Below, one piece after another: positions 43,181-52,211 of a stretch of DNA of 64,000 bases. How positions within the stretch are numbered: the first letter of the stretch is position 1; the number at the start of each line of letters is the position of its first letter. Both the position numbers and the translations under genes were made by a program. Below the pieces are notes generated by a model that saw nothing but the letters and a program-made list of their open reading frames with translations, did not search any database and had not been told where the DNA came from. The DNA is from CAZMRF01 sp964568735 (GTDB lineage: Bacteria > Acidobacteriota > Polarisedimenticolia > JACPZX01). The stretch is taken from contig CAZMRF010000019.1 in assembly GCA_964568735.1 (NCBI GenBank), forward strand, positions 4,772-68,771, written 5' to 3'.

Positions 43181-43495
43181 ATGCGTAAAGCTGCACTGTG
43201 CGTCGCCGTTCTCTTTCTTGCGGTCATCGCGCTGCCGATGGCCGGCGAGAGCGGCGCGAAGAAGGCCATGGGGCCCACCCACGACATGACGGCGACGATC
43301 GTCTCCGTGAACCTCGAGGCGAAGACCATCAGCTTCAAGACCGCCGACGGGAAGGAGATGACCGCTCCCGTCCTGGAGCAGGGAATGGGCGCCCTCAAGA
43401 AGGTCAAGGCCGGCGAGAAGGTCGTTCTGACCTGCCAAGATGACGAAGCTGGCGCTCACAAGGGAGTCAGCGACATCAAGCCCGCCAAGGCCTGA
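43181..43495 (+). CDS. Small exported OB-fold-like protein
   Basis: A 104-residue protein with a perfect AAGGAG six bases before the ATG. A signal peptide (about 1-22) precedes a compact beta-rich domain (MTATIVSVNLEAKTISF, then VKAGEKVVLTC) like CusF/DUF5666-type proteins. Residues Met and His near 30-36 could bind a metal. Followed by a strong terminator, so it is a single-gene transcript. Confidence 0.75.
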   Translation: MRKAALCVAVLFLAVIALPMAGESGAKKAMGPTHDMTATIVSVNLEAKTISFKTADGKEMTAPVLEQGMGALKKVKAGEKVVLTCQDDEAGAHKGVSDIKPAKA

Positions 43496-43519
43496 ACCAC
43501 AGGCACCGAACCGAGAACT

Positions 43520-43562
43520 GAAGGGCGCGCCTCTCACCGAGAGTCGCGCCCCTTCTTTTTTT
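43520..43562 (+). terminator. Rho-independent terminator
   Basis: GAAGGGCGCG pairs with CGCGCCCCTTC, with an inner CTCTC/GAGAG pair, followed by a run TTCTTTTTTT ending near 43562. It ends the transcript of the small exported protein. Confidence 0.85.
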
Positions 43563-43730
43563 CGCGCAGTCCCAGGCACCTCAGAATCTCTCAGCACGAG
43601 CCCCGGTGGGTGGAGCGAAGACTGTGGTCTCCTCCGACCCCATCGGAGCCCTTGACGCTCGCGGGCTCGCCCCCGTAGCATGAGACTGGTTCGGGCAGCC
43701 CCTCCCACCGTCACAAGGAGATCAACCCCC

Positions 43731-44000
43731 GTGAAGACGATCCGCAACGTCACGACGACCCCGCTCAGGATCACACTGCCTGGAGGCAAGGTCCTGCACC
43801 TCGGGCCGAAGAAGACGGGGCAGATTGCGGGTCCTGCCGTGGACCACCACAGCGTGCAGGAACTGATCAAGGCGAAGAAGCTCGAGGTGCTCGGAGAGGG
43901 TGAGCACGGAGTCTCAGAGCCCGGCCACGCCGGTCCCCGTCCGCGGAGCACTCAGGGTCAGCAACCACGCAACAAGGCGAAAGCCGGCGGAGATCGCTGA
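43731..44000 (+). CDS. Small basic protein of unknown function
   Basis: An 89-residue protein from the GTG at 43731, which has AAGGAG ten bases upstream; an earlier ATG at 43680 lacks one. The N-terminal half (NVTTTPLRITLPGGKVLHLG, then GPKKTGQIAG) looks like a small beta domain, and the tail is rich in Gly, Arg, Gln and Lys. DNA matching its last 28 codons occurs again near 46.7 kb. Not recognised. Confidence 0.65.
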   Translation: MKTIRNVTTTPLRITLPGGKVLHLGPKKTGQIAGPAVDHHSVQELIKAKKLEVLGEGEHGVSEPGHAGPRPRSTQGQQPRNKAKAGGDR

Positions 44001-44026
44001 TCGGGCACGCCTGCGGCTCCGCATCT

Positions 44027-46213
44027 TCATTGGGCTGCCAGCGCTGATTCGCTCACCTTCTCCGTGATCGTGAACTCGAGGGGAACCCCCGCCAGCTGCG
44101 GCGGCTCGCCCGCACGGCCCTTCAACCCGAAACGGTAGGTGTAACGGCCGGGCGGAAGCTCGATGGTGTGGACGAGATCCGTCACCCGCGCGCACCTTCC
44201 GGAGGCCTCCACCCATCCCTCCGGCAACTGGAAGATCGGGACGCCGCCCTGCTCGATGAAAGCGATCCGTTCTCCGTAGCCGCCCGGCTCGCCCTCCGTG
44301 CAGGTCCACGTGCTGATCTGGAGCTGCTCGCCGCGGCGGACCGCGCCGAGTCCCAGGGGCGCCAGAGCTTCATGGGAGTGGACGTTGTGTCCGCCCTCGC
44401 CTCCTCCTTCGCTCAGGAATGGGAGATCGCTCGCGTACACGCTGCGTGAGGCGACGGTGGCCACCGGGCCCGTGATCCCTCCCCTGCCGGGCGCCGCAAG
44501 CTTCAGGACCACCTCGGCACGGCCTGCCTGATCGAAGGAGACGTTGCGAGCGAAGACCCTGAGGCGGTAGGTGCCGGGGCGCAGATCCTCGAGGACCTTC
44601 TCGTAGAGCAGGATGCTCCCGGCGGCGCCGGCGGAGCGCCGGTGGATTTCGGAGGCGGCCAGCATCTCCCAGTTCTCCGATTCAGTCTCATTCTCGAGCA
44701 GCGCTCCGACCTCGATCCGCGCGGAATCCTCGCCCTGGGTGCCGACGATTTCCAGCGACCCTGTCTCGAGAGCCACCTGGACGGCCAGGGACCAGCGGCT
44801 TCGACCTGCCTCGATCGGAACGAGCGCGGCGGTCACAGGCAGGCCGCCTCCGCCAACTGCGCCGATCAGGAGGGAGCGGGCATGCCGCAGGGAGCGGTCC
44901 GCGTCGGAGAGGAACTGAACCCTGTAGGAAAAGGGCACGGGTCGTCCTCCGGCCGTGATGCTCGCGCGGTAGACCTCCGAGCGATCTACCCGGGGCGGCT
45001 TGAAGGCGACGCGGTAGAGGCAGCGATCTTCACGGCCCGCTCGCTCGAGATGGCGTTCCGCGTCGGAAGGGCCGCGGCTGTAGTCTCCCCCCGTGAACTC
45101 GGCGAGTGCCGCGTCCATCTCGACGGCGAGGCGATTTTTGGGTATGAGCTCGCTGGGGTCGAGGTAGTACTGATCGTCGCCCGGGTGGACCGCGTAGAAG
45201 GCCGCTCGCGCCTGAACCGCTGCCGCGCTCACGTCCTCAGCGAGCCCGAGATGCGTGCCGATTTCGAAGTCTGGATCCGAAAAGGGGTACATCCGGCCGG
45301 GGAAGAGCATCGCGTTCTGCTGGAAGAGGAGAATCGCCTTTCGTCCCGGCGTCGCCTCGAGCCCCGCGAGGAAGGTGGCCAGCATCTCCAGGGCCCGCTT
45401 CCCGTGGCGGTACTCGGCATGGGCGTCCGCATAGCACTGGCCGCACCAGCTTACACAATCCTGGAGCGTCATCTTGACGAGCAAGCACTCTTCGACACAC
45501 TCGCGGCATTCCAGGACCCTTTCTTCGAGCCGCTCGGGGAACTCGTCGAGAAGGCCCCGATCTTCGAAGGCTCCGATGACGGCCCTCTCCAGGGATGCCG
45601 TGCTCTCCGTCCAGGGCTCGATCTCGCGGAGGCCGGCCAGCGTGGAGTAGCCCATCACCAGGACCTTCTCCCCGGGGCGGTGGACCCCGCGGATCCAGTG
45701 GAGCGCCGCTTTGCGTGCGCGGAGCCGGCCGTCCTGGCGGAGCTGGCTGAAGTCGAAGTAGAGGACGAAGCGCGGCGAGTCGCTGCTCCCATCGCCGGAG
45801 TCGTAGCCAGGGCGGGAGGCCGTGGCGTCCTCCGAGGAGCGCGCCGCCCAGGCAGCCGAATCTGCACCGCCTGCGGGCATGTCCGGACAGAGGTTGTCCA
45901 CGCTGTAGATCGGCCAGAGACGGCCGTCCAGGCGAAGCAGGAAATCGTCCCTTGTCAGGCCTCTCCGCAGGGCGCCGGCGTCCTCCGTGGCCCGCACGTC
46001 CAGGACGATGAGACGCACGCTCTCTTCCTGGACAAAGCCTCCCCTCCGCGGCTCGTCGATCGAGTCAGACTCTCGCGCTCCTTCACGTTGCTGGGCAAGC
46101 GCCACGCTCCCCTGCGTGAGGAGGGTGCCGAGCAGGAGGGCTGCCGCCAGTCGCGCGTGGCGCGCTTTGTCATCCGCTCGACGTGCCGCACTGTTCGATC
46201 GAGATCGGCTCAT
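44027..46213 (-). CDS. Acidobacterial-type VWFA-domain protein
   Basis: A 728-residue exported protein. AGGAGG lies about six bases before the ATG at 46213, which begins a signal peptide ending ALAQQ. The region from about residue 50 (SVRLIVLDVRATEDAG, LTRDDFLLRLDG, FVLYFDFSQL) is the VWFA-related domain first named in Acidobacteria. Cys pairs (CRECVEECLL, CVSWCGQCY, about 235-260) are an unusual insert. The rest is beta-rich. Such proteins are thought to act at the cell surface; the partner is unknown. Its stop converges on the small basic protein 26 bp away. Confidence 0.85.
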   Translation of the reverse strand: MSRSRSNSAARRADDKARHARLAAALLLGTLLTQGSVALAQQREGARESDSIDEPRRGGFVQEESVRLIVLDVRATEDAGALRRGLTRDDFLLRLDGRLWPIYSVDNLCPDMPAGGADSAAWAARSSEDATASRPGYDSGDGSSDSPRFVLYFDFSQLRQDGRLRARKAALHWIRGVHRPGEKVLVMGYSTLAGLREIEPWTESTASLERAVIGAFEDRGLLDEFPERLEERVLECRECVEECLLVKMTLQDCVSWCGQCYADAHAEYRHGKRALEMLATFLAGLEATPGRKAILLFQQNAMLFPGRMYPFSDPDFEIGTHLGLAEDVSAAAVQARAAFYAVHPGDDQYYLDPSELIPKNRLAVEMDAALAEFTGGDYSRGPSDAERHLERAGREDRCLYRVAFKPPRVDRSEVYRASITAGGRPVPFSYRVQFLSDADRSLRHARSLLIGAVGGGGLPVTAALVPIEAGRSRWSLAVQVALETGSLEIVGTQGEDSARIEVGALLENETESENWEMLAASEIHRRSAGAAGSILLYEKVLEDLRPGTYRLRVFARNVSFDQAGRAEVVLKLAAPGRGGITGPVATVASRSVYASDLPFLSEGGGEGGHNVHSHEALAPLGLGAVRRGEQLQISTWTCTEGEPGGYGERIAFIEQGGVPIFQLPEGWVEASGRCARVTDLVHTIELPPGRYTYRFGLKGRAGEPPQLAGVPLEFTITEKVSESALAAQ

Positions 46214-46959
46214 GGCGCCTCCTTCATCATGCGACGAGAATCGTCCCCGTCGCGCGCAACTAGCGCCGGGCTGGCGTGCCGTCGCCGCGGGTCCTGGGGG
46301 GAACGGCTCAAAGGCCGTTCTTCCCGCGGCGGGCCAGGGCCGCCGGCCCGGCGCCGATGCCTGTCCTGTCAGCAACCGGGGTGCCACCCACCCTGGCTGC
46401 GTCCTTTCCGGCGCGAGATGCGGTATCTCCTTGACCCCGAGGCTCCCTGGCAAGGATGGTCCTCCTGACCACGACGCGGTTGGGTCCGCAATGACGCACG
46501 GATGGGGTCCTAATTTACCCCTTGAGAAGGAATTCAGTCCCCCGGTCCTGCGGCAGACAGTCTCGCTTCTTGTGTGCCGCACCGGCGCCCGAACCGATCG
46601 ACCGAGAGCAGCCTCGAATGGGCACAGGTCGGAAAGAACTGAGAGACGCTGACGGCTCGCCTGCCGCGACGGTCCTCGCCTGCGGAACGCTCAGGGCCAC
46701 CACCCTCGCAACAAGGCCAAGGCCGGCGGAGGTCGTTGATCGGTCGTAGCCGCGCGAGCGGATGTTCCGATTGTCCGGTTCGTCGTGAGCGGATATCACC
46801 GGGTGCACAGGCCATGGAAGGGACGTATACTCCTGGGCTTAAAGATGTACGGGGCGTGCCCTCGTCATCCGGGAGTGCCTCCTGCCCGCTCCCGATCAAC
46901 CTGCGGCCGTCATGGTCCGAACGGCCTGCCTGCCACCGCTGTCATCTGGAGGTTGAAGG
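46214..46959. other. Intergenic region with a duplicated gene tail
   Basis: About 750 bp without an intact gene. It holds the upstream region of the leftward VWFA gene, an 85-bp copy of the tail of the small basic gene (46659-46743), and the ribosome-binding site (GGAGG near 46948) of the rightward giant gene. Confidence 0.5.
46659..46743 (+). pseudogene. Decayed copy of the 3' end of the small basic gene at 43.7 kb
   Basis: These 85 bases align with about 43920-44004, including the stretch encoding PRNKAKAGG just before a TGA. No start or N-terminal part is present, so it is a fragment. The two copies bracket the VWFA gene. Confidence 0.55.
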
Positions 46960-49900
46960 ATGCCCACGTCGAGGGGTTCGTGTTCCGCGCGTACGGACGA
47001 TCGGATTCAATCCTCGAGAGGCGCGTGGCAGAGAGTGCTGCTCCGGATCGCCTGCTTCACGCTGGTGGCGACGCTGGCGGGGGGCGCCGCGGCGTGGGCT
47101 CAGTGCACGGACAGCGACGGCGACGGCTACCAGCCCCCTCCCCCGGATCCGAACTGCGCGCTCCCCTCGGGCGACTGCAACGACCACGCAGCTTCCATCA
47201 ATCCCGGAGCCGACGAGCTGTGCGGTGACCTCGTCGACAACGATTGCGACGGCCAGACCGACGAAGGGTTCGTCGTCGGAACGGAAACTGGCAAGCCCCC
47301 GACCCCCGGCGACCCGAACAGCCGCTACGACTGCAACGACGGCCTCGACAACGACGGCGACGGGCACACCGACGTCCAGGATTCCAAGTGTCAGGCGGCC
47401 AGGTGCTTCCTGACCGACCCCGCGAGCTGCTGCGCGGGCGTGAACGTTCCCCCCGGGCAGGGTTGCTCGGGGATGGACCCGGGCGGTTGCTGCGTCACCG
47501 CCGCCTTCTTCGAGTGCGACTCGTCCGATCGCACGCAGACCTTTTGCGCCGAACCGACCGGCGGCATCCTGATGCAGGAGCCCGAGGGACCGCTGAGCGA
47601 TCCCTCGTGCAGCGACGCCGAGGACAACGACTGCGACGGCCTGATCGACGTAGGCGAAGGCACGTGCCAGGCGCCGGAGAGCTGCAACGGATTCGATGAC
47701 GACGCCTCCGGGCGCGAGAGCGGCGCCTCCACGCGCTTCGACTGCAACGACGCGCTCGATAACGACAGCGACGGCCTCACCGACACGGAAGACCCCGGGT
47801 GCCTCGCCGGCATCGACGACAACCCGAGCTTCAACCTGGGTGGGATCCCGCTCGGCGATTCCTGCACCGTGGGGATCGGCATCTGCCAGGCCATGGGCTC
47901 GGTCATCTGCGACGGCCCCTCGAGTGTGCGGTGCAGCATCTCGCCGGGCTCGCCCCAGACCGAGGGCCCCTTCGGCTCCGGCTCGTGCGGCGACGGGCTC
48001 GACAACGACTGCGACGGCACCACCGACTTCCCGGGCGACTCGAGCTGCACGGCACCGGAGTCCTGCGACACCCTCGACAACGACGGCGACGGCCTGACCG
48101 ACGAGATCTTCACGGACCTCGGGGACGCCTGCGAGGCGGGCCAGGGAATCTGCATTGCCACGGGCACACGTGTCTGCAGCGGTAGCGGTTCCGGGACCGT
48201 CTGCGACGCCGTACCTGGCATCCCCTCGGCGGAGGGGCCCACCGGCGTCACGTGCGAAGACGGCATCGACAACGACTGCGACGGCAACACGGACGTCTCG
48301 GATGCCGACTGCGGGTCGGCCCACCTCTTCGCCACCTGCGCCATGCAGCCCGTCCGCGGGCAGCCCGGAGCGGACTGCGGCGAGTGGCGGACGCTCCACT
48401 ACAACATCCAGGGGCTCCAGGATCCCGCCGGGGCGCAGATCACCGCCGAGCTGCTCGCGCTCGACATGGCGGGGAACATCCTGGCCTCGCTCGAGGTGGC
48501 TGACGGAGATCTCGCGCACCTCGCCAGCAAGGTGGATCCCAACGATTGGAAGTGGGTGCGACGAGGGCCGCCACCCTCTGCTGGGAAGCACGGCAACGGA
48601 AACTGCAATGGAAACGGAAACGGGAATGGCAACGGGAACGGCAATGGCAATTGCAACGGGAATTCCAACGGCAACAACGGCAATCACTACGGCTGGAGCA
48701 AGGGGAAGGGCAAGAAGGGGGGCAACAGCGGCAACGCCGGCCCCAAGGGAGACAACTGGAAGGACCTGGAGATGTTCGCGCCCCTGCCCCTCATGCGCGT
48801 GAAGGTCCGAGACGGCCTCAACGAGGCCGTCGCCTATTGCTCCCACATGCCCTACCTCGACGTCGTGCAGCCCGCGGGCACGGTCGCCACCGGAGCCGGC
48901 GACGTCACGAAGGTTCTCGCGGCCATCCCGCGCGTGGACGCCGCGTCGCTCATGGTCGGCGTCGACGGCGTGGACATTCTGGACGAGCTGGGCGTGGACC
49001 CGGCCTCGGAATGCACGCGCGCCATGCCCTGCTCGGGCAGCATCATGGTCGGCGGCAGCGCCGTCACGATCACCGACCTGATCATCGACTCGATGCCCAT
49101 CAGCCAGCACAGCTCCAATACGGTCTCCATGAACGTCACGGGGCTGGGCTGCGGCTCGCACGCCTTCGTCGTGGAGGGCGACAAGCAGCCGGGCTCCCTC
49201 AGGGACGACGTGAGCGAGAACTGCAACGTGGACGACCTATCCGACAGGGGCGACTCCACGACCTTCGCCATCACGATCGCCAGCCCGCTCCCCCAGAGCG
49301 AGAACAACCCGGTTCCGACTCCCGTCATGGGCGAGGTATGCCACGGGCTGGAGATCGCGGCCGTGAAGGTGAACGGCAAGGAGCTGGATCCCAACGGCCA
49401 GACGGTGACGATCCTCGACCCGGGCACGCCCTTCGAGCGCCAGACGGTCAAGCTGCCCATCAATACGACCCTCGATTCGACCGACCTGCCGCGCGACATC
49501 CAGTTCGGCGACGTCCCGCTCGGCACCTTCGACAAGGGCTCGAACCGGCTCATCGCCGATGCCGAGGACGTCGTGGGAACGCGCGCCTTCGAAACCGTCA
49601 TCTTCGCGACCGGGAACGTCGAGAACCCGGGCGTTCCGGCCTCCCTCAACGCGCTCGTCGAGCGGGAGCTGGAGTCCATGTTCGATGAGGACCTCCAGGG
49701 CTTCGCGCGGAGCTTCCTCGAGGAGACCTTCGCGGAGAACGGCACGATGGGCGTGGAGATCCAGAACGCCTTCGTCGTGGGCATCAAGTCGGCCCCGATC
49801 CGGGAGATCTTCGAGGCCAAGTGCGCCCGCGCCGGCCAGCAGTTCGCCGACAAGGTGCGCAGCCGCCTCCTGAGCAAGGCGCCGACCACGAAGAAGGTCA

Positions 49901-51960
49901 GCGTCCCATGCTCCTGCGATCCGACGATCACCATCCAGACGACGGACGTCCAGGTGAATCCGGCCGACTTCACGTGCCCGATCACCTTCAGCCAGGACAA
50001 GTTCAACGTCACGATCAACCTGCCCGACATCAAGATCTTCACGAGCGTGTCGGGGCGGTGCAAGACGACCTTCCTGGGCGCCTGCATCGCCAAGACGACG
50101 GTGTCGGGCTTCGTCGAGACGCAATTCAACAACGTCGTCGTCTCCTTCGACGTCACCGAGGATCAACTCCTCGGCAACCCGAACCCGACGCCGCCTTCCT
50201 TCAGCATCGACGATCCTCCGCTGACGCTCGACGCGACGGCCAGCGTGGACATCTCCTGCATCGGCGGCGACATCTGCGAAGGGCTCGTCACGGTATTTAC
50301 GTTTGGCACCGTGGACGTCAGCCCCGACATCGACGTCTCCAAGGAGGTGGACTTCCAGCGCGACGTGGGAGCCAGCCAGCCCGATCCGATCGATCTGGAA
50401 GAGGTGAAGATCGACGAGCCCACGCTCAAGCAGTTCGACCAGGAGGCCAATAGCAAGCTCGACTCGGTGTCGATCACCGCGGACGGCATCGTCGCGGGGC
50501 TGTCGGCCACCTTCAAGACGAGCAAGCTCGATCCCACCGTCGTGCCGACGCCGGGCTCGGTGGTCACTCCCAACCTGACGCTCCCCACGCCGAACGCACC
50601 GGGAACGGGCGACGTCTTCCTCGGCATCTCCGACGACGTCTTCAACATGCTCTTCGCCAGCATGCGGCTGGCCGGCAAGCTCAACAGCGGCTGCCGTGAG
50701 TCGGGCAAGACCGTGGGCGACCTCGTCCCGCTGAACTGCAGCGCGCTGAACGCGGCCTCCGACGGCGGAACGGCCACCGTGAGGGGGCTCTGCCACGGGA
50801 TCCGGGGCGACAACTGCGAGACGATCCTGGGCCCGACGCTGCTCCTGTCGCCGCTCGAGCAGGGGATCTGCCACGGCACGAAGGGCGACAACTGCACCGG
50901 GATCGATCGCGGCATCGACGGGATCGTGTGGCCGTCGAACTGCGAGGCGCTCACCTTCCAGCTCGACCCGAACCAGGACCCCAACGCGGTGACCGACCCC
51001 TCCAGGGCCACGGCCATCGTCCAGGGGATCTGCCACGGCATCAACGGTGACAACTGCGAGAGCCTCGCCGGGGCCAACCCCGACCTCACGGCCATCGAGC
51101 AGGGGGCCTGCCATGGGGCCGCGGGGCACGCCTGCCAGACCCTTGCGACGGTCACGGGGCAGGCGCTTCGAGAGATCGGCACCTGCGAGGGAGTCTCCGG
51201 GACGACATGCAGCTCCCTGGGGCTCGGTCAGGCCCTCCAGTGCATTCCGGCCAAGCTGACGACCGACATCCTCGATAACCTGCTCGATTTCGAAGAGCAG
51301 CATACGTGCGAGATCACGCCCGCGCGGAACATCAACATCGCGGCCGCCGATCCGCTGCTCTTCTGCACGAACACCGACATGCCGCCGCGGCTGCTCATCC
51401 AGGACGACAAGGTGGGCACGCCGAACGCCGTCGAGACGGCCATCCGCCTCAACGACCTGTCGGTGGCGATGCTCGTGGATCGCAACGCGGCCACGATGCC
51501 GGGGCTGGATGGCGCGCTCTCGTCGACCCCCGGATGCTTCGATCCCGGGGCGCCCACGGGAGGGGACTGCCTCCTCTTCGGGGTCTGCCTCGATCTGAAC
51601 TTCGAGACGCTGATGAGCTTCGACAACCAGATCTGCGCCTCCGGGAAGCCGGGGCTGAAGACCCAGGTGCTCGATTTGCAGACGACGGTGAGGCAGGAAG
51701 GCGTGGTGTGCCATGCCGCAACGGCGACGGCCGACCCGCTCCTGACCTCCGCCGGGGCCACAAATGATACAATCGACGTGCTCATGCAGAACGTGGACAC
51801 CTTCACGCCGCCGTCGTGCGCCAACGGGTTCGACCTGAGCGAGAACCTCCAGTACGGCCCGGCGACCTTCAAGCTGGTCTCCATCGAATCCGACCCGGCG
51901 AGCGACCCGGGCAACACGCTCCAGGAGTACATCGCGATCACAGGTCTGATCGCGCCGTGA
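46960..51960 (+). CDS. Giant secreted MopE-repeat protein (tandem copy 1)
   Basis: A 1,666-residue protein. GGAGG precedes the ATG by eight bases, and a signal peptide (about 25-48, ending AAAWAQ) follows. Residues 50-450 carry repeated DNDCDG-type MopE metal-binding motifs (GDCNDHAASINPGADELCGD, IDNDCDGNTD). A Gly-Asn tract interrupts the middle. A long beta-rich core (about 600-1270) precedes five CHGxxGDxC-like repeats (50.8-51.2 kb) and a C-terminal module ending LQEYIAITGLIAP. It is about the same length as the next gene and shares its order of parts and ending. Exported, metal-rich and disulfide-rich; function unknown. Confidence 0.88.
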   Translation: MPTSRGSCSARTDDRIQSSRGAWQRVLLRIACFTLVATLAGGAAAWAQCTDSDGDGYQPPPPDPNCALPSGDCNDHAASINPGADELCGDLVDNDCDGQTDEGFVVGTETGKPPTPGDPNSRYDCNDGLDNDGDGHTDVQDSKCQAARCFLTDPASCCAGVNVPPGQGCSGMDPGGCCVTAAFFECDSSDRTQTFCAEPTGGILMQEPEGPLSDPSCSDAEDNDCDGLIDVGEGTCQAPESCNGFDDDASGRESGASTRFDCNDALDNDSDGLTDTEDPGCLAGIDDNPSFNLGGIPLGDSCTVGIGICQAMGSVICDGPSSVRCSISPGSPQTEGPFGSGSCGDGLDNDCDGTTDFPGDSSCTAPESCDTLDNDGDGLTDEIFTDLGDACEAGQGICIATGTRVCSGSGSGTVCDAVPGIPSAEGPTGVTCEDGIDNDCDGNTDVSDADCGSAHLFATCAMQPVRGQPGADCGEWRTLHYNIQGLQDPAGAQITAELLALDMAGNILASLEVADGDLAHLASKVDPNDWKWVRRGPPPSAGKHGNGNCNGNGNGNGNGNGNGNCNGNSNGNNGNHYGWSKGKGKKGGNSGNAGPKGDNWKDLEMFAPLPLMRVKVRDGLNEAVAYCSHMPYLDVVQPAGTVATGAGDVTKVLAAIPRVDAASLMVGVDGVDILDELGVDPASECTRAMPCSGSIMVGGSAVTITDLIIDSMPISQHSSNTVSMNVTGLGCGSHAFVVEGDKQPGSLRDDVSENCNVDDLSDRGDSTTFAITIASPLPQSENNPVPTPVMGEVCHGLEIAAVKVNGKELDPNGQTVTILDPGTPFERQTVKLPINTTLDSTDLPRDIQFGDVPLGTFDKGSNRLIADAEDVVGTRAFETVIFATGNVENPGVPASLNALVERELESMFDEDLQGFARSFLEETFAENGTMGVEIQNAFVVGIKSAPIREIFEAKCARAGQQFADKVRSRLLSKAPTTKKVSVPCSCDPTITIQTTDVQVNPADFTCPITFSQDKFNVTINLPDIKIFTSVSGRCKTTFLGACIAKTTVSGFVETQFNNVVVSFDVTEDQLLGNPNPTPPSFSIDDPPLTLDATASVDISCIGGDICEGLVTVFTFGTVDVSPDIDVSKEVDFQRDVGASQPDPIDLEEVKIDEPTLKQFDQEANSKLDSVSITADGIVAGLSATFKTSKLDPTVVPTPGSVVTPNLTLPTPNAPGTGDVFLGISDDVFNMLFASMRLAGKLNSGCRESGKTVGDLVPLNCSALNAASDGGTATVRGLCHGIRGDNCETILGPTLLLSPLEQGICHGTKGDNCTGIDRGIDGIVWPSNCEALTFQLDPNQDPNAVTDPSRATAIVQGICHGINGDNCESLAGANPDLTAIEQGACHGAAGHACQTLATVTGQALREIGTCEGVSGTTCSSLGLGQALQCIPAKLTTDILDNLLDFEEQHTCEITPARNINIAAADPLLFCTNTDMPPRLLIQDDKVGTPNAVETAIRLNDLSVAMLVDRNAATMPGLDGALSSTPGCFDPGAPTGGDCLLFGVCLDLNFETLMSFDNQICASGKPGLKTQVLDLQTTVRQEGVVCHAATATADPLLTSAGATNDTIDVLMQNVDTFTPPSCANGFDLSENLQYGPATFKLVSIESDPASDPGNTLQEYIAITGLIAP
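48592..48684 (+). repeat. Hexanucleotide-like repeat encoding a Gly-Asn tract
   Basis: About 93 bp of GGCAAC/GGAAAC/GGGAAT-type units encode an alternating Gly-Asn tract with occasional Cys and Ser. The tandem paralogue has Arg-rich sequence here instead, so the tract is an expansion within copy 1. Confidence 0.85.
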
Positions 51961-52211
51961 TTACGAGGTGAGGGACCGGGGAGGGGCCGAGGGCCTCTCC
52001 ACCGCGCCCGTGATTGCCTGTCAGGGGCTGATTCGGACAGGCAGATAGCGGCCTGCTCCCTCGGGGAGCGGGCCAGACGCCGCACGGATAGGCGGCGCAA
52101 CAGGGCTGGATGGCTGGCAGGGACGTAGGGGCCGGGGTGGCCTCCATCTCTCCGCCGCGATCCCGCCGACATGACAGAGGGGGCCCGGGGGGGCGCCCAG
52201 GGGAGGTTGGG

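Noticed and set aside
47100..48320. Regularly spaced near-identical DNA units resembling a CRISPR array
   Set aside because: The units are coding repeats (DNDCDG) with irregular spacing and diverged copies; no spacer structure.
46942..51714. Two leftward open frames of 739 and 825 residues inside the giant gene
   Set aside because: Antisense to repeated DNDCDG codons, giving Val/Asp/Ala-rich nonsense with no ribosome-binding site.
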